A stretch of 64,000 nt of DNA from Diorhabda sublineata (GCF_026230105.1 NC_079482.1:3224001-3288000); one strand, 5' to 3'; counted from the stretch's first letter, positions 11,276 to 24,094 are shown. Notes: generated by a model not told the origin, from the letters alone. Made by a program: numbers and translations.

Positions 11276-12988
11276 AGTTAACTAATTTACGTTAGAGAAT
11301 TTGGATGCGTTGCAAGAATTCTTAAATACTAAGCTGTAGAAATAAATAGGATCATCATACCATGCAATAAATGAAACGAAATGTCATTAAATAGTATACA
11401 TTCAGATCTAAAGCACCAGAAAGAACTGGAGCCTTCAAGCTCCAACATCATAAACTCCAAACTTGTTTAATGGATTCTGGGATAATATTGATGATGATAA
11501 TCTCGTTAAAGTGAATACAGAAGAGCCCTGAACCCTTCTGTATCAGTTACAGTGGAAGAAGTATTGGAAAAGAAGGTAGATAGGAGTAAATCTAATTATT
11601 GAGACAACCTTCAGGGGCTGAGACAGACAAATACTCTACTAGGAAACTGTAACTAGAGAAGATCCTTATCCTATCCTCAACTCCAGGGGGAGTATGAAAT
11701 AGAAGACGAAGATCTCTGCTACAACAATCCCAGATTCTGGACTTTTTAAAAGGAGTGGGATTAACAAATCAGCTTTAAACATTGAGTTTCTCAGTAGGGG
11801 GGGTCACAACAGATCATTTGCGTCGCAATATATATGATACTATTTCTGTTTTCCTGGTGGTAGGTGGATCAGAAATATGAATTAGATAGAGTATGGTACT
11901 TCAGAGTTGTTTGGGTGTAATTCCGTATGTTTATCTCGATTATTTGCTCCAAAACAGTTAAATAATTAGAAATTCAAATTAATACGAGAACATAAACATT
12001 TTCTTATTCTTGTTTTTGTTTACATAACCTCTAAAATGGATTATAGAGCCATATTCAGTTCAATAATTACAGAAGGTAATTAGTTATTTAATTCTCGCAA
12101 TAAATTCTTCGTTAGGACTAATAACTGAACAACTCGAACAAGTAAACATGATATTACATACTTTCTTAGGAATATTGCGCGTCAGAAACTCAATTAAATC
12201 TCAAGAACATGAATAATTTAAGATATTGCTCATTGTTCTGTAGATAATATTCTGGATAATAGAGCAAATGCCTACGCTAGTATATTGGAGCGTGGCATAA
12301 ATCGAGTAGGTCGGGCATTGTTTTAGAGGAAACCCGAAGGATTCGAGATGTAAGGAATAACGTTAATAAAGGAAACAAAAACAATTAGCTTTACTAAAAA
12401 TAAATATCCGATGTTATTAGACTACCTCCTCAATTGACCTCTTGTCTCACTCGGATGAATTTCAGGGTGGAATCGGGGTAAAAAATAAAACCTTTCTAGA
12501 TAATGCTGGATGAAGATGGGATATTTATTAGTAAGAAAAAATGTGTTTGAGGAAAAAACATCAGTTATTCGTGTATATATTTTATGAGATGGAATTTATG
12601 TAGGGAGAAGCACTTTCGACAAGATGAATTGGAAAGGTGTTTATATGTCATGTCGTATTTAGCGCCACGCCATGAAAAATGGCGTATATTTGAAAGAAAA
12701 AAAAGTTAAAGTGGTTCTTCAGAACGGAAAGTTATTTGAAATCGTATATTGAATACGGAATTTATGATAATTCTCAAGTGTCACTTCCGGATACTCAATA
12801 TTTCTCGGTTAAATATAAAAAGGTATCAAAATATCGTTCGAAACATTTTCCTCGCTAATAGAAGACAATATCAAACGACACTAACATCTAGTTCCAAATC
12901 AGCTCCTACCAAAACGTTTTTCTCTTCAGAGAAAGTATCTGGCCGTGTACTATAAGGAATAAGCCACTTACTCAAGCTGTTGCTACTC
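11276..12988. other. Intronic sequence, nothing recognised
   Basis: No motif was recognised. Around 11400-11700 the base composition is more balanced and may hold another decayed element, but I cannot name it. At 12660-12690 a small hairpin (cgccat/atggcg arms) is visible, with no assigned role. Confidence 0.4.
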
Positions 12989-13590
12989 GAGATCTTTCCT
13001 AACCTCGATCAATAGGATTTCTCCATCTTCCCTCTTTGTTCTTCTTCTTTTATTCTATCGTGATCCAGCTATTCTCTTGGCCTTGGATAACTGATTAATC
13101 CATCGTCGTTAGTTATTAATTGGAGTAGATCATCAGATTTTAAAATCTTCTTCATGAATCCTGCTGTTCAATGCTTACTCAGGCTTTTACTCGACTTATA
13201 GCTTCTGTTGGTGTAGATGCTCATAGCATTATGGATGGCCCTGATGTGGTAGACCTTTCTTTTCAGTTCCAGCTTGGATCGCCTACTACGTCTTCAGCTG
13301 GTGAGATCTTTCCTAACCTCGATCCCTTCTTTTATTCTATCGTGATCCAGCTATTCTCTTGGCCTTGGATAACTGATTAATCCATCGTCGTCAGTTATTA
13401 ATTGGGGTAGATCATCAGATTTTAAAATCTTCTTCCTTGATCGTCTTTTTGTCCAGATCTACTGGATCCTGCTGTTCCAAAAGGGGTTCTTGAAGCTTCT
13501 TTTGGTGTAGACGCTGACAGCATTATGGAAATAAGGACCTTTCTTTTCAGTTCCAGCTTGGATCGCCTACTACGTCTTCAGCTAGTCGTC
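12989..13590. repeat. Tandem duplication, about 314 bp, two copies
   Basis: The phrase gagatctttcctaacctcga starts at 12989 and again at 13303. In both copies it is followed by 'ctattctcttggccttgg', then 'atcatcagattttaaaatc', then by a block ending 'ttggatcgcctactacgtct' (13201-13302 and 13495-13588). The copies differ by small indels and point changes. Neither strand gives a recognisable product. Confidence 0.85.
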
Positions 13591-13924
13591 CTCTGGTCCA
13601 CTATGTAGTAGATGTTGTCCTTGAATGTCAGTTTTTGGTTCAGCAGGACTCACAGGTGTTTGGCATACAAGACTTTGTATAGCATCCAAGTATTCTTATT
13701 AATAGTAATCTTCTTTGGTCTACCAATCTTGAAGGCATTTTTAGTTGACTTCAAGAACTGCATTAAATAAATGAACTACCTTATCCTCTTCTTTTTATCA
13801 TAATAACCTTTCATATATCTCAATATCTCAGTGTCTAATTACAATAAACTACTTATCGACAATGAAATATGATTGCTATGACCAAAAAACTCATAAAGGG
13901 TTATCAGTTCAGAAAATATAACTC

Positions 13925-14180
13925 AAAAAATATCGCATAAAACTAATTCGTAATAATTGTGATGCCGTTTACATAGGACAAACATCTCAATATTTACAAA
14001 ATAGATTAAAAAATCATTAGTACACAATTATAATCGTTGAAATAGCAAAGTACACATATTTAATGATAAAAATTCGAAAATCGTAGGTAATAATTTTTCG
14101 AAATGGTTTTTATACAAGCGAAGAGGGAATGTATAAGCGATTTAAATGAGATTCTAATTCGTATTTTATCAATTTCAATG
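13925..14180 (+). pseudogene. Penelope-like element GIY-YIG endonuclease relic
   Basis: Frame from 13931 reads YRIKLIRNNCDAVYIGQTSQ and then YLQNRLKNH before a TAG at 14018-14020. In Penelope-like retroelements the C-terminal GIY-YIG nuclease has 'Y.I.C..C..vYIGqT.r.L..Rl..H'; the match covers both the (D)AVYIG core and the following Arg. Decay continues downstream with further stops. No reverse-transcriptase part was recognised upstream. GIY-YIG nucleases of other origin are possible, but the CDAVYIGQTSQYLQNRLK pattern is typical of this group. Confidence 0.75.
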
Positions 14181-15180
14181 TAAATTTAAATTTATCACAA
14201 ATAATCTTTGCAGTTATAGAAATCAAATTTCATTGGAATGAAATCGTTAGTACACAAACTTTATTTTGTTCAAAAATATAAAATAGAGTGATTTTTTTGA
14301 ATTATTTCATACATTTCAAGTTGTTTGAACTGATACCGAATCACTACTATGGATCAGATCATTTCACAACTATATCCTTTGGAATATTTTCATATATATA
14401 TAAAATATGATATCAAAAGAATTTCCCTTTGACAATTTTTTTTATGAAAAAAATGTCTCGCGTCTACAAGGAAGTCCCGACTAAAGTTTCCGACCGAATA
14501 TTTTCTTATTGTAATACGGAATCGCATATCTAAAAGATCCTAGCGCAGCTAATCTCATTGTATACCTTTTATGAAATTTCTTCACGTTCTTCCTTCCCCT
14601 TATATTATATTACCCTCGTAATCTGTGTATTCATACTTTTTTATTTTTCTCGTAAACATCCTCCTGTTCGCTTATGAAATAATTATTGGAAACATTATTT
14701 ATTTTTTACTACGGTTTTCTCAAACTTTATAAACCCCGAATTTGATTATTTTTCTAGACAGCACAATTTGATACATATATCGTTTTTTATTAATGGTGCG
14801 GCATCAATATTACCGATAATTTTCAATTGATATGTGTTTTTTGTATTTGCAAGAATGTGTTTTCTTATTTTCGCTACAAAACCTAATACTGCAAATGCTG
14901 ACGATGCAGTCAATGGCTAGAAACTCTGTCAATCATGATTAGAGTCAAGTCAAGAGTAATCAATGATCTGCTATATGAGTTATTACTCAATTTAATCAAC
15001 TATTTATCGCTGGTATCTTTATTTATAAATGGTGATACCTCTCATAAGCTATCATACTGTTAAAAGAAAAACAGATTCCATCCAGCTTAAATAGTTAGGT
15101 GTGGATCATAATTTGTAGATGGCGCCACGCATTCTAGTTATATGTCATTTGTCATAAGGACTTCCCTATGTGTGAAACGT
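14181..15180. other. AT-rich intronic sequence, nothing recognised
   Basis: No repeat or coding similarity was seen on either strand. Confidence 0.5.
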
Positions 15181-15185
15181 CAAAC

Positions 15186-15600
15186 ATGGCGGCGGTTCGT
15201 TCAATTTTCATGTCATTTTTGTCAATTTTTCTCATTAAAAGTTGAATAATACTTCGTGTTTTTGTTATAATAACCTCAGATACGTCAATTCACCATTGGA
15301 CATGCGTTTACTATCAATTCCTCCACCTGGCAACGTTAAAATGAGATTACTAAGATTCAATGAATCTTCTAATTTCATCCAACCGTTATATTTACGTACC
15401 ATTTTCTTGTTTTCACAACAAATTTACCATATTTACTATTAGGAATGAGTTTATTCCTGACCAATCAATTCCTCATTTAACAATCTTGTCTTCTGACCCG
15501 TGTGAACCAGTTCTGCCTGAAGCTGATGAGAAGAAACAAAGAATAAACCGTCAAGTAGTTGTTTACGTTTATATTTTTTGGTGTCACGGGATTATTTAGC
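15186..15600 (+). other. Unrecognised small ORF cluster
   Basis: A 19-codon frame starting at 15186 (MAAVRSIFMSF...) ends at 15245. Partly overlapping frames follow: one reading NSPLDMRLLSIPPPGNVK and MRLLRFNESSNF, and one reading DQSIPHLTILSSDPCEPVLP then EADEKKQRINRQVV. Base composition here is less AT-biased than the surroundings and the peptides look protein-like. That would fit a decayed processed pseudogene or a small gene nested in the intron. I recognise no family, and frame changes would be needed to join the parts. Confidence 0.25.
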
Positions 15601-17413
15601 CTGTAGGTCATTGAATGGATTGAAATAGTATAATAATTCATCAATAATTTGGTAACTTTTAATAGTTTTGATAGTACAATCTTTATAGTCCTCATCATCT
15701 TGCTAAGTCTTTCAACTAACCAGTCAGTTTTGAAACATAAATGTTTTCATTCCATTTTCGATACAAATGAACACAAATTGTCTCGAATTACATTTGCTTT
15801 TATTGAAGAGTATTTTCCATTATGTCAAGGTTGAATTCGTCATCAAATTTCTACGAAAAACAAAAAAAAAAACAGAAAAATTCTAGTTAATATAGGATCC
15901 TACCTTCAAAACAACAGTAAATAATAATTTCTGACAATAAAATGGAAATGAATTATTCCAAATAATGACCTAAAGGCTTTTGTTGACTTTTTGGTTTGTT
16001 GTAACTCAATACTATCACATTAATGGTTAGAATATGACGCCTTGGCCACAATAAAAATCCATTTAGACCTTTCCGGAACAATTAAGAATAGCGATACAAT
16101 TTTTTTCACTTTTATTTTGGAAACTCTAGCTTATAAGGGAAATATGCGTCGAAATTATTTATACACACAATTTATCTCATATACTTCATTCATACACTAA
16201 ATATTCACTTACACTTACAGGATAAACTATTCACTAAACACTTAACATTTAATTTATTTAAATACATTTGTCGATGTTATTCCATGGTTGCTAGAGTCTC
16301 GTTTCATATATAACAATCACATTCTAGAATCTTCGATCCATGGGAATTACATTATAACGTAAACAATAATATTTTAGGACGAGACCGGGTTCACGGTTCA
16401 AATCTTCTTCTACAAACCCATACATCGATTTACAAATATGTTTTATATAAGTTTCTGTCTGTTAGTAGGTAAAAGTTGTGTCTTCTTAACCTATAAAAAT
16501 AAATCGTCTTTTTTTACAAACTTTCAACATCGGACATTTCACAGAAATGTCCTTTAAAGACGCCAATAAAATCTCCCATCTATCGGAAAAGTTCAGAACA
16601 CAGTCCTAATCATATTAAATTATTTTTACTGCTTCATTGCTACAATCTGATAGAGGTTTTATGGAACTTTATCGTCAGTCTGGTCAAGTTTTATACAAAA
16701 AGGTTTATAAGGAAATTGAGGTTACGATTTCAGTGGATTCAAATTGTTGTTTGCAACAAAGTGATTTCAAAATTTGTTCACCAACAAATTCTTTAAAATC
16801 AGAATATTTTCCAGCGATTCCGAGTGATCATTGGGCGATAATCTTTATTTAAACACGTAGAATTCCCTCCCGAACCTAGCAAAAATAGATTTATTTGCTT
16901 ACTAACGAATATTTCCCCTTATTATGCCACTTATAATCCTAAACAATACACGGAAATATAATGAAAATACGTTACACGAAAAGGTGTCTGTTAATTGAAA
17001 AGCACGTCAAGTAGTCGACAAGCATCAACTCGGCTGTGGAAAAACCAAGCAGGACGCTTCGTTAATTTTCAAAAGGGATTCTTGGCTTTTGTTTTTTTGC
17101 ATCCCCCTTTCGAGGGTCAAGTGAGGGGTGCCAACAAAGCTAATGAAAATAAAAGGAAAGCAGAGGCATTTCCCTGGAATTAATATTAACCTCACCGTGT
17201 TAGCTGTCGGTTATCACCTGGTTCGTGAATTTCTCACTAGTTATTTTTGTATAAAAAAAAAGTTCTAAGGCGAATTTAGTTTCAAATTATCAGTTTTTAT
17301 AATCACTGAAAATATTTTGCTATTTTAGTTTCAATAATTTCCGACGAAAAAATTCGATTATGTAATAATTATGTAGAGAAATAGATCTAGCAAAAATTTG
17401 ATTCGAAAAAAAT
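15601..17413. other. Intronic sequence, nothing recognised
   Basis: AT-rich sequence with small open frames of no recognisable content (for example 16637-16852 and 16995-17183). A locally GC-richer patch lies at 17030-17220. Confidence 0.45.
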
Positions 17414-20400
17414 ATTTTTCAAAAAAATAAATGCGTATTGAATACTGTAGATATGATAAAAAAAAAAATCTAACCCATCAACGAGGGTTGTACCTAAAAC
17501 AAGGTTCCCAATGAGCTACAGTTTCAAAGAAAGGTGATAAGCTAAGTCCATCAATAGTGACGTTCGTAACGGTTCTCCCAGTCTCTAGTTGGCCACCTGT
17601 GAGTATTTTTCGAAAAGATTAATACGTATTAGATACTGTAGATATGATAGAAACAAAAAAATTTAACCCATCTACGAGGGTTGTACCTAAAACAAGGTTC
17701 CCAATGAGCTACAGTTTCAAAGAAAGGTGATAAGCTAAGTCCATCAATAGTGACGTTCGTAACGGTTCTCCCAGTCTCTAGCTGGCCCCCTCTGGGTATT
17801 TTTCGACAAGATTAATACGTATTGGATACTGTAGATATGATAGAAACAAAAAATTCAACCCATCTACGAGGGCTATACCTAAAAATAAGGTTCCCAATGA
17901 GCTACAGTTTCAAAGAAAGGTGATAAGCTAAGTCCATCAATAGTGACGTTCGTAACGGTTCTCCCAGTCTCTAGCTGGCCCCCTCTGGGTATTTTTCGAC
18001 AAGATTAATACGTATTGGATACTGTAGATATGATAGAAACGAAAAATTTAACCCATCTACGAAGGCTATACCTAAAATAAGGTTCCCAATGAGCTACAGT
18101 TTCAAAGAAAGGTGATAAGCTAAGTCCATCAATAGTGACGTTCGTAAAGGTTCTCCCAGTCTCTAGCTGGCCCCCTCTGGGTATTTTTCGACAAGATTAA
18201 TACGTATTGGATACTGTAGATATGATAGAAACAAAAAATTCAACCCATCTACGAGGGCTATACCTAAAAATAAGGTTCCCAATGAGCTACAGTTTCAAAG
18301 AAAGGTGATAAGCTAAGTCCATCAATAGTGACGTTCGTAACGGTTCTCCCAGTCTCTAGCTGGCCCCCTTTGGGTATTTTTCGACAAGATTAATACGTAT
18401 TGGATACTGTAGATATGATAGAAACAAAAAATTCAACCCATCTACGAGGGCTATACCTAAAAATAAGGTTCCCAATGAGCTACAGTTTCAAAGAAAGGTG
18501 ATAAGCTAAGTCCATCAATAGTGACGTTCGTAACGGTTCTCCCAGTCTCTAGCTGGCCCCCTTTGGGTATTTTTCGACAAGATTAATACGTATTGGATAC
18601 TGTAGATATGATAGAAACAAAAAATTCAACCCATCTACGAGGGCTATACCTAAAAATAAGGTTCCCAATGAGCTACAGTTTCAAAGAAAGGTGATAAGCT
18701 AAGTCCATCAATAGTGACGTTCGTAACGGTTCTCCCAGTCTCTAGCTGGCCCCCTCTGGGTATTTTTCGACAAGATTAATACGTATTGGATACTGTAGAT
18801 ATGATAGAAACAAAAAATTCAACCCATCTACGAGGGCTATACCTAAAAATAAGGTTCCCAATGAGCTACAGTTTCAAAGAAAGGTGATAAGCTAAGTCCA
18901 TCAATAGTGACGTTCGTAACGGTTCTCCCAGTCTCTAGCTGGCCCCCTCTGGGTATTTTTCGACAAGATTAATACGTATTGGATACTGTAGATATGATAG
19001 AAACGAAAAATTTAACCCATCTACGAGGGCTATACCTAAAATAAGGTTCCCAATGAGCTACAGTTTCAAAGAAAGGTGATAAGCTAAGTCCATCAATAGT
19101 GACGTTCGTAAAGGTTCTCCCAGTCTCTAGCTGGCCCCCTCTGGGTATTTTTCGACAAGATTAATACGTATTGGATACTGTAGATATGATAGAAACAAAA
19201 AATTCAACCCATCTACGAGGGCTATACCTAAAAATAAGGTTCCCAATGAGCTACAGTTTCAAAGAAAGGTGATAAGCTAAGTCCATCAATAGTGACGTTC
19301 GTAACGGTTCTCCCAGTCTCTAGCTGGCCCCCTTTGGGTATTTTTCGACAAGATTAATACGTATTGGATACTGTAGATATGATAGAAACAAAAAATTCAA
19401 CCCATCTACGAGGGCTATACCTAAAAATAAGGTTCCCAATGAGCTACAGTTTCAAAGAAAGGTGATAAGCTAAGTCCATCAATAGTGACGTTCGTAACGG
19501 TTCTCCCAGTCTCTAGTTGGCCACCTGTGAGTATTTTTCGAAAAGATTAATACGTATTAGATACTGTAGATATGATAGAAACAAAAAAATTTAACCCATC
19601 TACGAGGGTTGTACCTAAAACAAGGTTCCCAATGAGCTACAGTTTCAAAGAAAGGTGATAAGCTAAGTCCATCAATAGTGACGTTCGTAACGGTTCTCCC
19701 AGTCTCTAGCTGGCCCCCTCTGGGTATTTTTCGACAAGATTAATACGTATTGGATACTGTAGATATGATAGAAACAAAAAATTCAACCCATCTACGAGGG
19801 CTATACCTAAAAATAAGGTTCCCAATGAGCTACAGTTTCAAAGAAAGGTGATAAGCTAAGTCCATCAATAGTGACGTTCGTAACGGTTCTCCCAGTCTCT
19901 AGCTGGCCCCCTCTGGGTATTTTTCGACAAGATTAATACGTATTGGATACTGTAGATATGATAGAAACGAAAAATTTAACCCATCTACGAAGGCTATACC
20001 TAAAATAAGGTTCCCAATGAGCTACAGTTTCAAAGAAAGGTGATAAGCTAAGTCCATCAATAGTGACGTTCGTAAAGGTTCTCCCAGTCTCTAGCTGGCC
20101 CCCTCTGGGTATTTTTCGACAAGATTAATACGTATTGGATACTGTAGATATGATAGAAACAAAAAATTCAACCCATCTACGAGGGCTATACCTAAAAATA
20201 AGGTTCCCAATGAGCTACAGTTTCAAAGAAAGGTGATAAGCTAAGTCCATCAATAGTGACGTTCGTAACGGTTCTCCCAGTCTCTAGCTGGCCCCCTTTG
20301 GGTATTTTTCGACAAGATTAATACGTATTGGATACTGTAGATATGATAGAAACAAAAAATTCAACCCATCTACGAGGGCTATACCTAAAAATAAGGTTCC

Positions 20401-21115
20401 CAATGAGCTACAGTTTCAAAGAAAGGTGATAAGCTAAGTCCATCAATAGTGACGTTCGTAACGGTTCTCCCAGTCTCTAGCTGGCCCCCTTTGGGTATTT
20501 TTCGACAAGATTAATACGTATTGGATACTGTAGATATGATAGAAACAAAAAATTCAACCCATCTACGAGGGCTATACCTAAAAATAAGGTTCCCAATGAG
20601 CTACAGTTTCAAAGAAAGGTGATAAGCTAAGTCCATCAATAGTGACGTTCGTAACGGTTCTCCCAGTCTCTAGCTGGCCCCCTCTGGGTATTTTTCGACA
20701 AGATTAATACGTATTGGATACTGTAGATATGATAGAAACGAAAAATTTAACCCATCTACGAGGGCTATACCTAAAATAAGGTTCCCAATGAGCTACAGTT
20801 TCAAAGAAAGGTGATAAGCTAAGTCCATCAATAGTGACGTTCGTAAAGGTTCTCCCAGTCTCTAGCTGGCCCCCTCTGGGTATTTTTCGACAAGATTAAT
20901 ACGTATTGGATACTGTAGATATGATAGAAACAAAAAATTTAACCCATCTACGAGGGCTATACCTAAAATAAGGTTCCCAATGAGCTACAGTTTCAAAGAA
21001 AGGTGATAAGCTAAGTCCATCAATAGTGACGTTCGTAAAGGTTCTCCCAGTCTCTAGCTGGCCCCCTCTGGGTATTTTTCGACAAGATTAATACGTATTA
21101 GATACTTTAGATATG
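17414..21115. repeat. Satellite array D, 193-bp monomer, 19 copies, with 10-mer higher-order repeat
   Basis: The phrase atactgtagatatgat recurs at 17442, 17633, 17826, 18019, 18211, 18404, 18597, 18790 and onward to about 20910, a step of 192-193 bp. Variants with one fewer A (ctaaaataagg) give 192. A distinctive monomer with 'gttggccacctgtgagtat' at its 5' junction appears at 17633 and again at 19561, exactly 1928 bp later. The next five monomers after each repeat the same order of variants, which defines a ten-monomer higher-order repeat. The second block then skips one monomer type and ends early. The first monomer is clearly more diverged, as is usual at array edges. Confidence 0.97.
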
Positions 21116-21290
21116 AAAGAAACAAAAATATATAAAAAAATTTACGTATTTCATCAATTATTCATAAATTTTACAATATTCCTAGCAGAAATATGAATGT
21201 GATTCCCAACAAACAAGATTCCCAATGTAACACATCTTCGAAGGAAGGTGATAGGCTAAATACAACAACAGTGACAACCCTAATTCGGTT
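21116..21290. repeat. Degenerate terminal copy of the 193-bp satellite
   Basis: Past the last clean monomer, gatactttagatatgaaag at about 21102 and gattcccaatg...gaaggaaggtgataggctaa at 21215-21260 still align with the monomer (gatactgtagatatgat and ggttcccaatg...gaaaggtgataagctaa), with an insertion of about 40 bp between. This is the decayed right edge of the array. Confidence 0.7.
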
Positions 21291-21359
21291 TCTGTCGCAA
21301 CGAAATTATGTTGTATTGCGAAAACCTTCATGTCCGCTTAGCACATCCGTAAATGTCAC

Positions 21360-21565
21360 AGGTATATTGCCGAGGGTCGCACGGGTATGTCCTCATCCCC
21401 TAGACATACCCACCAGCGATTATCACCTCTTCCAGCAGCTAAAAGAAAAGAAGATGACAAACGATTCCAGAGCAACGGTGAATCCGAGCAGAGATCACAC
21501 GCTTCTTTAACGAATTAGCGAAAAAATGTTTCCACTTAGCAATACAAAAACAGTGTAAGCTTTTT
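21360..21565 (+). pseudogene. Mariner transposase C-terminal relic
   Basis: The frame ending at 21508 contains PHPLDIPTSDYHLFQQLKEK, matching the mariner block 'HPPYSPDLAPSDYHLF..LKE' that carries the third catalytic Asp, with a short deletion before it. After a frame change it continues EITRFFNELAKKCFHLAIQK, the family's C-terminal stretch. The first two catalytic residues and the DNA-binding region are gone. It abuts the right edge of the 193-bp array. Confidence 0.8.
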
Positions 21566-21574
21566 TCTATAATA

Positions 21575-22015
21575 GGTCTATCACCCGGCTCTCATTTAAT
21601 ATCTTCCTCACACTCTAGGTCGTCACTCCAACTCTTTCGTGGTCGATCTCAACCATCATCTCTCATTCGACTTCAATGTTGGTTCCATTGGTTTTTACGC
21701 TGTGATATCCATTCATTAATGTCTTCATTGAAGGTTTAATTGTTATTTTCTAAATTGATGTTTTTGTTTTTTGACTTTCTTTCGCCATACAACGTTCTAA
21801 AGACATCCACGAGCTCGTTGTACTCTTACTTCGTCTTCTACGGCTCCATAGCTGTTTATATTAATACCAACGGGTTCTAATTTGTATCTAATGGACTCTT
21901 TTAAGATTGTCATTCAATTGGTTTGTTTTGCCTACAGTCACATGTGTGATTCAACGTATTTAATATCTGCTTGTGGTGGTTTTGCCGGTCCCAAGCCTAG
22001 AAAAAAGACGATCTC
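21575..22015 (-). pseudogene. Non-LTR retrotransposon C-terminal relic
   Basis: Reading leftward on the minus strand: KESIRYKLEPVGININSYGA, VEDEVRVQRARGCL, NVVWRK, then MNEWISQRKNQWNQH, SRMRDDG and DRPRKSWSDDLE. This order matches the post-RT region of insect LINE proteins of the 'endonuclease-reverse transcriptase' type: 'S.EPIRCKLEV...YLG...SSYG..E.EV..Q...A.R..GCLN..IW.NK', then 'INEWV..RR.EWN.HI.RM' and 'RPRKRWSD.L'. Stops and frame changes are present and the stretch of about 100 residues between the two halves is shortened. It is head to head with nothing and lies tail to tail with the mariner relic. Confidence 0.85.
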
Positions 22016-23190
22016 TCGTGGGCTAGGCTAGCACTTTATCCCCTAGAGAACAGTTCAGATGACGGATAGAATATCTTGGATATATAAATAATTCAATTAT
22101 ATATTGGGGACTTCTATAAACGTCTTCTCAACCTTCGCTAGTTGGATGGTACTACTTGGTTCTTTGCCAGATTATTAAGATGGTTGCCATATTTTTGGGA
22201 TAGATTGGATATTTTTACCTGCAACCTTTGCATTTTGATGTCCTGAGCACTCACATTGTTAGGTACATACCAAGGAGTGTTTACTAGGAAGAACATTGAG
22301 CTGAAACCTTAGAATTTCGATGTTGGAGTTTTTGTCACAGTTTTTACTGAGTCTCAATTCTAAGTCTGCGATCCAGATGTATCCCTTAGAATATGGCGCT
22401 TTTTTGTTTAGATAATAAATGACTATTGAATGTGACAATTGCACTTGGATGTATTTTAGAGAGAGATCATTACGTTCACCACAACCCTCGTATATTTTTA
22501 TTAATTCTTCTCCGAATTTCATGATAATTTGAACAGTTTTCAATGATTTCAATATTTGTTAATTAAGCTTCAGCTGTATATACCTACAATGTAAGAGAAT
22601 TAAAAAATACAGAAACTTTTTGTTTTTTTGTTTTGTTTCTTCCGCATATTTCTTTCTCGGGTGTTCATTCAAATAACATTGTTCCGTCAGGAGTCCTCTA
22701 TGAACGCGTAGGCTGTTTATAATACGTAGGTTGATGTATTGATCAAACCTTTGCTTATTACATATTACGCCAGAAATAGTCTCAAAGGTCTAATACAGTC
22801 TCCTCTTCGAGATTTTCTATTTCCTTCAGTTCTACATTTGGATGATTATCTCCTGGGAAACGGTCAAGGAAATAAAGTCGTTGCCTCTATTTTTAAATAT
22901 ATGCTGGAATAAATAAATAATCAAAAAATTTATTATATCGTGAATCTGTTCTTATTATCCAGTATTGTTTGGTATAACAAAAAATTAGTTTTTCAAATAA
23001 CTGCTACATGAAAAAGTTATGGCTTCAATACTATTGAATACCATGGAAGACCATAGACGTATTTTTGAATTATTAAGTAGTGAGTGAGTAGTAAGAAGTT
23101 GAAAAACTAAACTGTGGTTTTAACCTTGAATCACGAACATGTTTATCATTTCTAGAAGGTATTTATTTGATGTGAAGTAGACCTATCAAT
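22016..23190. other. Intronic sequence, nothing recognised
   Basis: Mixed-composition sequence. A 97-codon minus-strand frame at 22259-22552 has no recognisable domain. Confidence 0.45.
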
Positions 23191-23193
23191 CAC

Positions 23194-23628
23194 GATGATT
23201 AGAAGATGCTGTTGACATAATATTTAGAGCTGAAGTTGAAGCTGAAGTTATTGCACGATACCCAAGCGAATTGGCCATAGATCAATGAAGATAAAACAAA
23301 AAGAGTGATGAGGTTGAGAAAGGAGTCAATTATTACAAAGAAGATAACGAAAAATATCAAAAAATATCGAAACAGGCCAAATTCTCGGGACAAAGTAGAC
23401 TTCTCAGAAGAAATAGCAGAACTAGACATAGACAAATGCTTGAAAATAAACTATAAAAGCGAAATAAAGGATATTTCCCACAATTTTTGTTATTTATTTC
23501 ATTATGGTAGCTGATTTCATTTAAACCAATAGACACAATGAAGAATTGCAACAGTTTGACCAGATTTTATCACTTCAAAATGAACTATACTCCAACAAAC
23601 ACGCATAAGCACCCCTTTGGGGTCTACC
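23194..23628 (+). repeat. Dispersed repeat R, copy 1
   Basis: Begins gatgattagaagatgctgtt and ends cccctttggggtctac. A second copy starts 901 bp downstream with the same opening, and a third decayed copy lies at 25775. Contains the short frame RDKVDFSEEIAELDIDK, which is partly kept in copy 2. Element type is unknown. Confidence 0.8.
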
Positions 23629-24093
23629 GATGACTAAAAGATGCTGTTGAAGTAACATAATTCATTTATGGAGCCCTAGGTCTTCCGACAAAATGTTAAT
23701 GATGATTTTATAGTATTCAAGAATTCGTGGAATGATTTGCAAATTCAAGTTTCCAAAGACTTCTTTATTAAGAGTCAAAATCATGAAAAACAGCAGATAA
23801 TTCCACACTCCAATTGTGTGCTTTTGGAGAAGATAGATAAAAATGGAAAAATTTGGAAGTTGTAGCAATCATTTTTGATGTCTAAAGCTTCAGATGGGTA
23901 TACTTGGCAAATATTGGCTAGCGGCTTCAAAAACTTCTTTTGTGGATGTAATTGCATCAAATGGATCAGTTATAAGTATTATAATATAAAGCTTTCTCCG
24001 TTGTTAAGAATTTTATTTACAAAACAAGATGAATTAGAACGAATTTCACCAAATGAATCAAACTATTAGCACGTGACAACTAATAAAGATTCG
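23629..24093. other. Spacer between repeat R copies
   Basis: Opens with actaaaagatgctgttgaag, a partial echo of the repeat start. Small frames on both strands (23662-23868 minus, 23875-24069 plus) have no recognisable product. The spacer may be part of a larger duplicated element. Confidence 0.4.
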
Positions 24094-24094
24094 C

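Noticed and set aside
17414..21115. CRISPR array
   Set aside because: Units are about 193 bp and repeated in full, without short repeats separated by unique spacers; the context is eukaryotic.
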